From Epiperipatus broadwayi (lineage: Eukaryota > Onychophora > Udeonychophora > Euonychophora > Peripatidae): a stretch of 64,000 nt of DNA. The notes beneath the pieces were generated by a model that was not told the origin of the DNA, searched no databases, and saw only the letters and a program-made list of their open reading frames with translations. The stretch covers positions 2,544,001-2,608,000 of the forward strand of contig JAQFVV010012496.1 of the NCBI GenBank assembly GCA_028023455.1, given 5' to 3'. Shown one piece after another: positions 1 to 11,165 of this stretch (position 1 is the stretch's first letter; each line of letters starts with the position of its first letter). A program made the translations under genes and the position numbers.

Positions 1-1725
1 GGAAGAAATGGGTAATATATTTCCATAATGAACCCTAAACCGTCTGGCCAGTTTCCGAACTTTACTTTACACTCCCTTTAAGAGCTCTTTCATTCATTTA
101 TAATGTAATAATACTCTGTGTAAAACCTTTTATTTATGCTATTTTAAATTAGTAATTCTCTCAATCTCTAGTCTTTAAATTTAACTTTCCTTCATTACTA
201 TGGCAGTTCATTTATTATATTATATATATTTAGTGTGTGATTTATTAATGTTGCTATTTTTAATTATATGCCAATAATCCTTCGACTCGATGATCTCCCT
301 CGTTTCCTTTGCCTTATACAAGTAATATAAGATTAAATTCTGGTAGTTAATTCTCGCCCATTAGAACTAGATTTATACAGTTCGATCAATCATCGAGTCG
401 AAAGAAATTATTAAATGATTGTTATTTTATCATTAGCTAATAATAATTATTAGCTCCGTCTTTAATCTATGCCACCGCTATTTTCTTGTTTCACTAATAT
501 TTATTTATTATTCAAATATAATCTTAAAATGTTTTTTGCAAAGGCCGATAAAGGAATCAAATAAATATATTCTAATTCAACTTAGTTATTTTCTATTAAG
601 ATTCAGGAAGGGCACGATATTTGGGGCATGATGAATATAATTTTATAATGCGTTTAAATAGTTTAAATTAAAAGCTCGTTTGACTTTGATTAATTGATCA
701 AGTCATCACATAGAGCATTCTATATGGGTTTTAGTATTCAAATGATGACTATCAAGTCATCATCTTCGAACGTTGCTGATGTAGGGCAATCTTCCGCTCC
801 GTTAGGCTGATCGGTGATCATATTTCTGTTATTTTAAATTATCGAGGAAGAAAGCACTTCCTCTCCTGTTCATATTAGTCAAAGGGCATAAGACTTGTCA
901 GACGCAAGCCGCCATAGGACTTCGATCATCGACTAGCTATTATCTTTCAATTTCATTTTATAGCTCATAATTCGTCAGCACTGTTACCTCTCTGTTCCAG
1001 TAAAGCCCGTTCTGATGCTCGTAATTCGTGATGAAGTGATTTCAATTAAAGTCGAACAAATTCTCCGTTATAACTCAAAATAAGTTTTCTAATAAAGATT
1101 AAAGTTATGCCCTAAAATACGTATCTTGCTCTTCATGAATGAATTTGTGAATGTGAAAATAAATCTCACATTCTGTCGTAATAAAATTAGAGTAATAATT
1201 CCCTTTACTAATGAATACCTTTATCTGCCTTTTATTTCTTGTTGGGAGCATAGACATAGACTTTCAAATATTGCATAATATTCATTGGCATATAATAAGG
1301 ACCGCCACTCGTATTATAATTATAAACTTTGTTTAAGGACTAGAATTAATTAATTTAATCTTTATTTAAAATTCAAACCAAACAAATTATTATTATTAAA
1401 TATTTTCTAAACACACTTGGTTTCTTAAGTCTTTTTATTCATAATTATTTTAATGTTAATGCTCGCTGTCTGTGTTGGCAACCCGAACATATATATATGA
1501 TTCGATTTAAAAATTATCTTAGTTGATTGATTATCCAATATTAGTGTCAGTTCAGGGGTCTCTGATCCTCACCAACCATTGAGCTAGTTTCTTGGCGCAT
1601 AGCACTGTGCCGTCGATTTAGATATCTACTAATCTGAGCTGTTGAGTTGGGTTTGAATTCAGTCTTGGTTCAGCTGAGTTTGGATCCGACTTGCAGTTTA
1701 GGTGGTGGGTTTTTCGACTGATACA
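1..1725. other. AT-rich non-coding DNA, no gene recognised
   Basis: No convincing reading frame, RNA gene or known repeat was recognised in this stretch. The one structure seen is a 14-base inverted repeat, TTCGACTCGATGAT at 281-294 with its exact complement at 389-402, about 95 bases apart. If the acid lipase begins upstream of the window, this is probably intron or intergenic sequence. Confidence 0.5.
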
Positions 1726-1729
1726 GTAT

Positions 1730-2960
1730 GAACAAAATTACAATCTTTAATTTGGCTTTCCACAAGTATCACCTTTGCTCTGAATGTCTTAATATCAGAA
1801 AATAAATCACAAACTTATTTTTTTTCACCCTGCAACTTTAAATTCAAATTGTTCATAGGGTTCACCAGATGTGCAAGAAATGCCAACTTCTAAAGCCACT
1901 CAGTATTTGATAAAAGGGATTCATAGTGGTTTTTCTTAGTATGAAATATATTAATTTTGTTCCTGAGATGAAGGAAGTGCAAAAGAACTTTGCCACAGCA
2001 TATATTCAGTCACGTTACTCAGAATCACATTCCTCAAGAAAAGACTGAAACTGGCGATGAGTAAGTGCATGAGAACGAATGAAATTGACCATAGGATTAA
2101 CTGGTTCCAAGACACAGTTCATATCAATATGTTTTCCGCAAAGGACATGTTGATGGACAACAAGATGAAGAAACATTGGTTTTGATATTCTCGCATCCTC
2201 ACAAGCTTTTGTGATTAGTTCAGCTAAACCCATCTTTGTGCCAGAGATGTTTTTATCTCCATCAACTGTTATGCACTGCAAATGATTCCAATCTAAATTA
2301 TATTCTGTTAGTGTTTTTTATACTTCTTCTGTTAGTGTTTTTTGTACTTTTTTGAAGATATCCTCTCCTGTTGTCGTGTCATACATACTGTGAAGTGACG
2401 CTAATTCCTGTGTTACATTAAGTTCAACGTCAATGCCACAAAAAATATTAGTTATGAAATATGACAAAGTGGATTCATTCAATGTTAGAGAATACTGACT
2501 GAAACACTGTGCTTTACCTATAATTTGTTGAGCAATAGCATTTCCCGTACTTTCTATCTGCGATGCATCAGTATTTGGTCCAAGACTTATCATTTTAAAA
2601 AAATTAAGATTTTCCGGACATAACTCAGCCACTGCTTCTAACATACATTCCTTTAGTGATATTGCCATCAGTAAACGGTTTTCCTCTTTTAGCCAACACA
2701 TAAGCAACCCTATAGCTTACCAAGATGAAAGCTTCATTTTCTGAATTTGCCTTAATAAACAAATCTTGCTGAGTCTGCAGAGAGACTTAATGATTCAAAT
2801 TTATCTGAATGCTGCATTCTTTTAAATTGAGACAATATTGAAGCATGTTTTGTTTCATAGTGATGGCATATATGCAGACATGTGGCTTTATTCTTTGATT
2901 GTATGAAGAAGTATTTAGCGTTCCGTTCTTCTTCGTAAACACACTATGTTCATACCTCTA
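1730..2960 (-). pseudogene. hAT-superfamily transposase relic (GTF2IRD2/ZBED-like)
   Basis: Reading the minus strand from about 2960 down gives a broken transposase of the hAT type found in animal GTF2IRD2-like and ZBED-like proteins. In order there is a decayed zinc-finger-like segment (ATCLHICHHYETKHAS, about 2880-2830), then a 129-residue open block (2707-2318) with the helical region ending in EDIFKKVQKTLTEEV. An 88-residue block (2281-2015) follows, containing TVDGDKNISGTKMG (hAT catalytic-domain region), LHLVVHQHVLCGK and FIRSHALTHRQFQSFLEE, a signature of this group. Near 1830-1730 a C-terminal dimerisation-like piece survives (NLNLKLQGE, then DIKTFRAK). Frameshifts and stops separate the blocks, so it cannot encode an active enzyme. 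No terminal repeats were identified. Family assignment is confident; boundaries are approximate. Confidence 0.8.
2303..2347 (-). repeat. 24-bp in-frame tandem duplication in the hAT relic
   Basis: A 21-base core is repeated with a 24-base period at 2303-2323 and 2327-2347. On the minus strand it encodes KTLTE twice. A single difference (GTACAA versus GTATAA) turns one copy into an in-frame TAA stop at 2320-2318, which ends the 129-residue open block. The reading frame continues in phase on the other side. Confidence 0.8.
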
Positions 2961-3619
2961 ACATAAATTTATGCAATTACAAATTAAGTATTGCACTGCA
3001 CTACTACATTGTGGACAATCAATTTTAATAGGTAGCAAGAGACAAAATACGATACCTGTGTATTTTTTGTAGTTTAATGGCTGAAATGATTTTTTGTTCA
3101 AATATACAGTTTCAAGAACCCCACAAGTATTTCTTTGTTTCTTACAATTTTATATATTAATGAATATGAATCAGTTGTTAGGCTGGAAAAAATTTAAAAA
3201 TTGATTATAAATTGCATTCGGAAGTTTTATTTCAAGTTTTTTCATTAAGGTTTAAACGCAACATGCTCGAATCAATTTTATTTTAAAATGTGTGCGTGTA
3301 TTAATTCATTTATTATACTAGGTTGTTTAATACACCTACATTCAAGAATGAATAAAAAATATTAACTAAATTGTAACTCTAATTAGTTTTACCTAAATAT
3401 TAGTAACGAATCAATAGATTCAATTTAAAAATTAATGTCGCTGTACTAGAGACATCTACAGTGCTACAAAGTGATAATGTTGATCAAGGCTAAACAATAA
3501 CGAAAAGATACTGTGATATGTGCAGTTGCAGTTCAGTATTAATAAAACTCGTGAAGTAATTTGAATTAGTTCAGCCACTAAATTAAAACAGATTTGTTGT
3601 ACAATTTACTTAAACTTAG

Positions 3620-3740
3620 GTTATTAAAGGGGATTTGAACACAGATTTTCAAGCTCTCTTCAATCTCATATAACTAATTCATATAACCAGATTCATGTGT
3701 ATTGGTTATATAAGATGGTGTATTCAAATCCCCTTTAATT
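3620..3740. repeat. Short fold-back copy, ends of family A
   Basis: The sequence AAAGGGGATTTGAACACAGA near 3627 is answered by an inverted end, TTCAAATCCCCTTT, near 3724-3738. The same ends flank the larger family A fold-backs at 6.2, 31.9 and 59.7 kb. The central hammerhead part is absent here. The 680 bases between the hAT relic and this repeat show nothing recognisable. Confidence 0.6.
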
Positions 3741-4029
3741 ACATCTAGCTTAAGTATGTACACTATACTTGTATTTAAGTATTAAACTCAGGTTAGTAAA
3801 GTATGTATTTGCAATTACTTCTCTGGATCAATTGAAGAGTACTGCTTTCGCTTGAAATGCATCTTTGGTATTATCTGTTATGGTGGAATCAAAGTTTTAA
3901 TTATATCTTTAAAAAGATAACATACAAATTATATAGAGATGAAGTCAAGTTATTCCATGTATTTATGTTTGCTTGTAAATCGAATTGTAATAATATGGGG
4001 TTGATAAATATTGACCACATGGTAAAGAT

Positions 4030-5245
4030 GTTTAGGAGATTGTTCCACGGTCAACTAAAGAATGCTGATTCAGCATGAAATTTATCATGGGATCTTTACA
4101 TTTCCCAGATGATTTTATTCTTGGAATTTTAAATATATATATTGAAAGCAGTCAACACTTAAACAATACCAACCTCTATAACAATCAACAATCTCAATTT
4201 GTTCTCATGGCAATCTCTTTTAAACAAGAAGGTGGAAATCCGCCTTTATTTATGTAAATATGTGTTTAATATCATCGGGTGTATGAATATTATTTTTGTA
4301 GTGTAATGTTCATTACATCAATCATGCAAGGCATGGACTGATTTCTATCCACCCTTTAACCAGCATTCACCAGTTGTCCCAGACCACAATCTTTACACTT
4401 GTTCAGTATATCTCTGGATAGCAAATTACTACAATTTAATTGATGTGTCAAACATGCTGCCCTCACACCTTTGACACAAATCACTTAAATGAAAGTATAT
4501 TAATAATTTTATTAGACTAGAGATTATCTAATAATGAATAATATTTCTGTAATGTAATTTTTAGTATACCATTCTCACGTAAAGTATGGATTGATTTCAT
4601 CAGTATTCTGCACCTTGTGGATGGATGTAATCATAAACATATGACCTTTCCCAAAGTGCCCATTTTGTGCTCAATCAGTACACATCAGTTGGCTCAGACC
4701 ACAATCGTTATTATCATTATTCAGTATATATACACTTAGCAAATTATTACAGTTTAATTGATTGGTCAAATGTGACTGGTGTACTCTGCAGAAATATTCA
4801 TTATTGGATAATCTCTGCTCTAATGAATGACTAATAAAAATTGATGTAACCCTATTAATTGATTTGTGTCAAAGTTATAAGGGCAGTCATTTAAACTAGT
4901 AATTTGCCATCTGTATATATACTGAACAATAATAAAGATATATGTAAGAGTTTATGTTCTGGGCCAACTGATGAGTGCTGATTCAGCAAGAAATGTATCA
5001 CTTGGGGTTCATCCTTTTTTTCATGCCTTGGCTCATACGTTTACAATTATACTCTCCACACAAGGTCTTCTGATGCGTTGTACTGTGGCTCAGAGTTAAT
5101 AATCTCTTAGCCACTATGCCTAGAAAAACCTGTTAGCCATTTTAAAAGCAGAGAGAAACCAGTTCCCCCTACCTTGTGTAAGAGTGGTGTAGAGAAAATT
5201 ACACTACAGAAATATCCATTGATGACTAATAAAAATTATTAATAA
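4030..5245. mobile_element. Family A2 fold-back complex with hammerhead-like cores
   Basis: Related repeats lie in both orientations. A module around 4285-4465 and another at 4500-4790 are in the same direction (TGTAATGTAAT..., CAGACCACAATC, AGCAAATTA). They are answered by an inverted copy at 4790-5240 (TAATTTGCCATC, GGGCCAACTGATGAG, AAATTACACTACAGAAATAT). The outer ends carry AGACTAGAGATTATC / GGATAATCTCTGCTCTA. A foreign stretch of about 75 bp at 5075-5150 resembles one inside the pogo-like element near 7560-7645. The short frames at 3857-4257 are chance products of these repeats. Confidence 0.65.
4950..5012 (+). ncRNA. Hammerhead ribozyme-like motif, family A2
   Basis: The core box CTGATGA (4968-4974) is followed by helix II GTGCTG-ATT-CAGCAA (4975-4989; five pairs plus a G/A closing mismatch). 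GAAA (4990-4993) and a minimal helix III of the form A-T..A-T ending in TATC come next. TTGG (5002-5005) can pair with CCAA immediately before CTGATGA as the start of helix I. All conserved core bases are present (C3-A9 and G12-A14). The two bases between the expected cleavage position and TTGG make helix I imperfect, so activity is uncertain. Confidence 0.55.
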
Positions 5246-5368
5246 TCTTTACTATGATGTTTTTAAGTTGTAGGAAATATGTAGCCGAAATGTTTAGATT
5301 TTTCAGCACAAAGAAATGAATATGCTTTGATCCATTAAATACAACTCAACAATACGTAAATGTGTCAA

Positions 5369-5486
5369 GCGTTGGTAGCCTAGTGGTTAGCGTAGCTGCC
5401 TTCCAAGCAGTTTTTCCGGTTCGCTTCCCGGCCGACGCTTTGTCATATATATATAAACTATATGTAAATGTAAAAAAAAAAAAAAA
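5369..5486 (+). repeat. tRNA-Gly(UCC)-like SINE head with A-rich tail
   Basis: Positions 5369-5438 fold as a tRNA. There is a seven-pair acceptor stem (GCGTTGG with CCGACGC, one G-U), an A box (TAGCCTAGTGG), anticodon arm CTGCC-TTCCAAG-CAG with anticodon TCC, and a B box (GGTTCGCTTCC). The T stem has a C-C mismatch, and the T loop has C where a true tRNA has A. The same T-loop change recurs in other copies (57.9 and 58.8 kb), and the shared downstream GCTTTGxCATAT leads into an A run at 5472-5486. This marks it as a member of a tRNA-derived SINE family and not a working tRNA gene. Confidence 0.7.
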
Positions 5487-5489
5487 ATG

Positions 5490-6160
5490 TTAATTGAAAA
5501 AAGCTGTATAAAACAATAATTTTACTCCTCATTTTAATTTTGTTAACCCAATGAATACATCAAGTTCTGATATCGACAAAAATGTTGAACATTTGTTTTT
5601 AAAATAAAATATTTGTAGTAACTGTTAAATTTTATGTGATCTTGGCATAAATATTTATTCATAAGTAATATATGTTGTTAATTAAATGCTAGAGGCAGTT
5701 TTAAGAATTAACACATTTATTTACAAAATGGAATTACGTTATTAATTATTTGCCAGAGGCTGGTTTGAGGATTATGATAATAGTGAACTTTGACCTGGCG
5801 ATTACGCCATATTAGAGAGGCAAAATAAAACTTATTTTTAGATTGTCTATTGTTATCTTTTTTTTCTCACTAATGCTGAAATAGTATTTGATCCCTGAGG
5901 TAGTGTTGCTTGCTCTTTTCTATCAGTCAGACTGGATTTTTTTTAATTTTTCATTCGAATTAATCTAGAAATATTTAGATTATTATTCAGCCATTCATGC
6001 AGGCAGCTAATTGTTAAAGGAAGTGACGTTAAAATATTTATATGCCTGAAACCTACAAAAAATATAATGCTTAGGTATGCGATTTTATTTAAGTCTGTGT
6101 GTAAAGCATGCATGAAAGACAAAAATATAAAAATCATTTATAAAATTTTATAATGATCAG
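5490..6160. other. No gene recognised
   Basis: AT-rich DNA without a supportable coding region. The 64-codon minus frame at 5943-6137 has no recognisable domain and is probably chance. Confidence 0.4.
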
Positions 6161-6293
6161 ATTGTTAAAGGGGATTTGAACACAGACTTTCGATTGTTAA
6201 AGGGGATTTGAACACAGACTTTCAAACTTCCTTTAGCTATCCACTCTAGTCATATAACCTGATACACATGACCACACACATGTGAAAAAAGGT

Positions 6294-6355
6294 AAATGAT
6301 CTTCAATATATATATTTCATGCTGTTCCAGCACTTATCAGTTAGTCCAGCTCATT
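6294..6355 (-). ncRNA. Hammerhead ribozyme relic, family A
   Basis: On the minus strand the core reads CTGATAA (G8 changed to A), helix II GTGCTG-GAA-CAGCAT, GAAA, then a short AT helix III. TTGAAGATCATTT follows, and part of it pairs with AATGAGCTGGACTAA before the core. Core substitution makes it inactive by expectation. It is the mirror partner of the plus-strand copy at 6635-6697. Confidence 0.5.
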
Positions 6356-6634
6356 ATCTCCCACACATATATAATCAGTGCATCAAATCTTCAAACTTTA
6401 TTGGACAGGCTTCAGTCTATTCCACCTTCCAACTCTTCAGCCATCTATATCGTTGAAATCCTGATGATGGTACATCCAAATTTTTTGTCGGTGCCAATAT
6501 TATTGTCATGTCTATGTTTCAATAATATGGATGTCTGAAGAGTTGAAGGGTAGTGTAGATTGAAGCCTCTCCATTAAAGTTTGAAGATTTGCTATCGTCA
6601 TATAAACCAAGCACTGATTATATATGTGTATGAG

Positions 6635-6697
6635 AAATGATCTGAACCAACTGATGAGGGCTGGTTCAACACAAAATTTGTATATTGGAGATCATTT
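6635..6697 (+). ncRNA. Hammerhead ribozyme relic, family A
   Basis: Helix I strands are AAATGATC...CCAA (6635-6650) and TTGG-A-GATCATTT (6685-6697): four pairs, an internal loop, then eight pairs. The core is CTGATGA (6651-6657), helix II GGGCTG-GTT-CAACAC, then AAAA where GAAA is expected (G12 to A), and a short helix III ending TATA before the predicted cleavage point. This is type I architecture. The G12 substitution should abolish cleavage. Confidence 0.6.
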
Positions 6698-7215
6698 ATG
6701 TTTTTCATATGTGTGTTGTCATGTTATCGGATTGTATTAGTTAGAGTGGATAGCTAAAAGGAACTTGAAAGTCTACTTTCAAATTTCCTATAATTACATA
6801 TAAACTCCAAGTATATAAATTATAAATATGTAGTGCCATATCGGTACAACCTGAAGTTATATCATCTACATATCTATTACTAAAAATATTTTTTGTACTT
6901 AGATTTAGATCATTATTGTATATAGATTATTAATTATTGAGTTGCCAATTTAGATATCTTCTTCCTAATCTCACTTTATACGTACCTTATCTTTGAGAAG
7001 ATTCAAAATGATATTTTGTCTATTTTTAAAAGACTTACTGTCAACATTTTAGAATACAAAACAATTTACAATCTACTTTATCTTTTAAGATAAAGCGATA
7101 TTAACTTATTTGAAAGTTATTTACAAATTTAAATGGATGCATACATGTTTGCTTATAATAGAACAGCAACATATGTATATTATTAAACCTTAAGTCCTGA
7201 TAAGTAAACACTGTA

Positions 7216-8193
7216 AAACCTGGGTCTCGTTTTATGCGGTAGATAGGTTCCACAGAAAACCCTCATTAAAAAAAATCGCACGAAAATAGACTTAACTTAC
7301 CTTGGAAAATGGGGGATAGGGTCTGTAATTTTCAGAATTCGCATAAAAGCAAAGCAACAAGGAAGAATTACTTTAAAATTCGCATTAAAAAAATAAACAA
7401 ATAAAGTACGACTAATAAAAATTTTCAAATATTTGAAAAAAATACAAGACAAACTTTTTTTAACGTTTTTTATTAACTACAGTATTTAATTTTACATTTT
7501 CCATACATATTTTAATCATTACCACTAGAGTTGTTTTGTAAACTGGTAAGAAATCAGATTTGATGGATGTGATGTATTGTGGCTTTTCCTTAAACGAAGT
7601 CAAGAATCTCTCAGCAAAAATGCCCAGAGAAACCTGTTAGGCACTTTATTTTTATTCGTGATGTGATGTACAACTAACGCCAGTTTCAGTCTTGTACTGT
7701 GTTAATGGTTTTCTGTTTCTATATTTAAAAAATGAAATCGCAATCAAAGCAAAAAGATTATACATTATCATTAGAAAGATTATTTCAGTTTATAAAATCT
7801 TCGTTTTTTTTATTTTAAAAATCTAAAAGATTATTTATTTCTGTTATATATAACAAAATACGTTTTAAAAGTTTAAATTTTTTGAATATTTATTGCGATA
7901 TTTTTATATGTAAGTATAAATCTATTATTATTATTTACTCATTAGTATAAGTAGGTTATTTACATAGAAGCTAAGTTTCTAAATACAGCTTCAGGCCATA
8001 TTCACATTAGCTGCTAATATAACGTTATATTTTTGGGGGAAAAAAAGTATTTCAAGTCAAAATAAGTTATTAATAATTTAAATTTCTTGATATCTAATAA
8101 ATATAGTGAAGTATGAAAGATATTAAGAAGAAACATGAATCGCATAACTTCAAAATCACATTAAAATAATCCGCATAAAAAGAGACCCAGGTG
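7216..8193. mobile_element. Pogo/Tigger-like non-autonomous DNA transposon, copy 1
   Basis: The ends are inverted: CCTGGGTCTCGTTTTATGCG at 7219 onward and CGCATAAAAAGAGACCCAGG at the right end. TA dinucleotides at 7214-7215 and 8194-8195 look like the target duplication. A second copy with the same ends and shared interior (GATAGGTTCCxCAGAAAAC, AAAGCAAAGCA) lies at 44066-44993. The end sequence and TA target resemble pogo/Tigger elements of the Tc1/mariner superfamily. No transposase is present, so it is a deleted or MITE-like derivative. Confidence 0.75.
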
Positions 8194-10010
8194 TATAACA
8201 TTTTATAGGTTCAATTTGTTTTACTTTATTATGCTTATTAAAAATAAGTTGACAGTTGTTTTTTTTTTTTAATACAAAACAATATGCCATAGGATTTAGT
8301 TTAGTCTGCCCGTTGAAAAGATTTAAAGCATTTCAGTTTAAAAGGAACCATTTTGCCAAAATAACATTCTTGTTTGATATAGCAATAGACAGCAGCAAAC
8401 TTTAAGATCACGGAATTATAAGAAATTTGATCATTCAAAGTATTAGTTGACAAAGACTAAAAGGATAGTTGAAAGCGCTCCTAAGTGACGTTTATATTTT
8501 CTGTTCTTTTTAACAAATTTCAATTTCAGTACTGTATTTTCTAATATTTATCTATAGTTTACATATATTATTTTGAAGAAGTAGAGACATTGATTTGTAG
8601 TATTATTGCTTGATATATGTATATTTCAGTAGGGGACTCCAATAAAAATTAATAGGTTATATTTTAAAATTTCATTTATTTATAAGAATAAGAATAATAG
8701 CTCAGTGAATCTTCATGGCAATTATTGCGAGCATATCAAATAACAGTAATTACATATTACATCATTCAAATAAATTGTGAACTGTCTGCCGTCCAGTAGA
8801 AACCTGGAACTTTCATTCTTTTTCTTTTGAAGTGTGTTCGTTTTTATGTATATATTTGCTTATATCGGAAGAAGTTTTATTTTTAAGAAACATTTCTCTT
8901 ATTGCAAAAATAACGTACATATTTAGAAAGATTTGTATTAAAAGACCATACAATATGATTGCCCAAAAAGGAAGTTCATCTATACTTACCAGGGCAAACA
9001 AATTGTAAATCAAAGCTTAGTATCAATCGAAATGCAACGTTAGTAACGTTGCGTTCCAGAACATGTATTCTGTGCTTTCACTGAATGACTCAAGAAATAC
9101 TTATTTAAATTTAAGTAAATATTTACTTGTATATCTGAAGTATAGTTTGAACGTCTATGGATAAAAATAATAATATTGCTAAGGAAATTAAGATAATACC
9201 AATTCTTTAAAAATACTGGACAATTCTGTATTAAAGAACATTAAAATTTTGATTTTACTATATCTCTATGATATCTATTAGGGTCATTTTATTTTATGTA
9301 TACTGACAAAACTTTTATTAAATTCCTGTAGTGCTTACATGCATATTCCATGTGTCTAAGGATTATATTGCATCATAACAGATATGACAGTGAAATTGGA
9401 TAAATCCTTTGGAAATTAATATTTTTAATGGTATTCAATCTTTTATATAAATGTTGCTAATGAGATCTATACTACAGAATAGCAAGTTGTATGATAATTG
9501 TCTAGAGATGGATTAAATGGATTAGCATACAAATACCTTAGGAATAAATTATAATGATAATCTAGTGGGAATAAATTTTAGGTAATATTTTTGGACAGTT
9601 GTTGCTGCACAGATAATGGATATTTCTAAGGAACTATGAAGTCTGAAGTGTAACTAAATTACCAATAATTAAATTTCATCTTAAAATTTTATTAATATAT
9701 GTATTTAATAAGGTTACTTAATGTATATATGTTTGGTAAGGATAAACGTTTAGACATATACATAATCAAGAAAAAAATCATAATAATTCAAAAATTATAA
9801 ACTCCTATTAATTAAATGTGCTCTAAATAACTCAATTAGATTTATTAATATTTGCTATAGTAACAAATCATATGGTGTTGTTTATCATCATTGTAAGTAG
9901 TGACACACAATTAATACATATTAAATCTTATTTCTTTAGTATTTCATTAATCTCACTTGTTATTTTCTTACTTGGTGTAAATAAACTGTTGTCATTATTT
10001 TACTAAGAAG
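8194..10010. other. AT-rich DNA; one weak minus-strand open frame
   Basis: No known gene was found. A 66-codon minus frame (9013-8813, opening at TTG after a stop, no in-frame ATG until codon 32) contains a hydrophobic stretch (WAIILYGLLIQIFLNMYVIF) followed by a Lys/Glu-rich tail, like one membrane segment with a charged tail. It has no recognisable family and no clear splice sites or start, so chance is more likely than a gene. Confidence 0.35.
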
Positions 10011-10325
10011 TTACATGCTTACACAAGCTGTTTAGACAGAGGCAAAACTCTCCATACAGCAGCGCCACTCAGTGCAAGCTAGAACAATCAATTGAAGCAG
10101 GAAGGTTTGATTACTCTGGCTTGCAATGAGTGGCGCTACTTTACTAAGTTAGAAATTATATGATCAATCTTTATGCTTACACAAGATGTTTAGACAGAGG
10201 CAAAACTCTTCCATAGCATAGTGCCACTCAGTGCAAGCTAGAGTAATCAATATGTGCAGGAAGGTTTGATTACTCTGGCTTACACTGGGTGGTGCTACTG
10301 TATGGAGAGTTTTGCCTCTGTTTAA
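10011..10325. repeat. Family B repeat fragments, inverted and duplicated
   Basis: Two tandem stretches start with TGCTTACACAAG (10016 and 10171). Each carries AGGCAAAACTC, GTGCCACTCAGTGCAAGCTAG and then the inverted counterpart TTGATTACTCTGGCTTGCA...GAGTGG. The right end TGTATGGAGAGTTTTGCCTC (about 10299-10318) is the complement of the left end. These are family B unit ends without the hammerhead segment. Confidence 0.7.
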
Positions 10326-10619
10326 GTTAGAAGTCCTGGATTTTTATTTATTTTGATTAATGTATTCAAAGGGATATAGGTAAATAAACTTTAGTTACTA
10401 TATGGTTTATTATTTCATGCATATCTTAGATAATTAATATTCAAATCATTGTCTTTAAACTTACATTACATTCATAAAAGCTAGCATTCTTTATTATTTG
10501 ATCTATTTAAGGTTGTATTAATATAGATTAGGGACTTAGAATGAAAGCATATAAAACTTTCTTATTTAATTTGCTTTTAACATTCTTTATGAATTTAATT
10601 TAGTATCAGTAGATGTATT

Positions 10620-11165
10620 TTTATATTGGACTATTTCCATCATCTAACATGAGTATTGAATATCTTTAGAAAAATGTAGCTTTATTTAAATATTCCAAAT
10701 ACATTCAACTGTTAGTAATAACACATCAAACTGTTAATATATGCACAAAATATCGAGAGGTATTATTCTCCCCTCTTTTTCAGGTGTTGCTGACCTGACT
10801 AGTGTCAGTACTAACATGGGATTCGAAACTGGACCTTAGATTCTTGAGTATTGGATTTTAAGGTAACACTCTAACTAAGTGAGCCATCCTGCCAAAGGTA
10901 ACAATACTCAAGAATCTAAGGGTCCAGATTCAAATCCTGTGCTAGTATTGTCACTAGTCAGGCCAGCAATGCCTGAAGAAGATGGAGAATAATACCTCTC
11001 AAAATATTGTGCATATACTAACCTGTTTGATGTGCTATTACCAACAGTTGAATGTATTTGGAATATTTAAATAAAGTTAAATTTCTCTAGACATTGATGA
11101 AAGTAGTCCAATATAAAAATACAATTAGAGCACCATCATCACAAACCTTCAGGAAAATATTAGTA
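10620..11165. mobile_element. Family C fold-back element with tRNA-like apex
   Basis: The outer arms TTATATTGGACTATTTCCAT (10621) and the inverse near 11100-11120, the middle arms (ATTCAACTGTTAGTAATA and its inverse) and the inner arms (TCTCCCCTCTTTTTCAGGTG and its inverse) form a long palindrome of about 545 bp. At the apex the minus strand carries an A-box-like GGCTCACTTAGTTAGAGTG and a B-box-like sequence facing it, so each copy has a tRNA-like promoter near its centre. Other copies lie at 28.7, 30.4 and (partial) 23.3 kb. The 70-codon frame at 11094-11306 is a by-product. Confidence 0.7.

Larger units (their letters stand above)
6165..6800. mobile_element. Family A fold-back element with two opposed hammerheads
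   Basis: The left arm begins TTAAAGGGGATTTGAACACA (its first 30-odd bases are duplicated at 6165-6222). It passes through TAGCTATCCACTCTAG and ACATGTGAAAAAAGGTAAATGAT to a hammerhead-like core on the minus strand. The right arm repeats these features inverted, with a hammerhead-like core on the plus strand at 6635-6697 and the outer end near 6790. The centre contains a smaller inverted repeat (CTTCAACTCTTCAG-like sequences at 6430-6550). The 80-codon frame at 6296-6538 is a by-product. Confidence 0.75.

Noticed and set aside
5369-5438. A functional tRNA-Gly gene
   Set aside because: The acceptor and anticodon arms are good, but the T stem has a mismatch, the T loop is altered, and the same changes and tail occur in other dispersed copies, so it is a SINE head.
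8813-9013. Small single-pass membrane protein gene on the minus strand
   Set aside because: The frame opens at TTG, has no in-frame ATG until the hydrophobic stretch and no recognised family or splice context; kept only as a remark.
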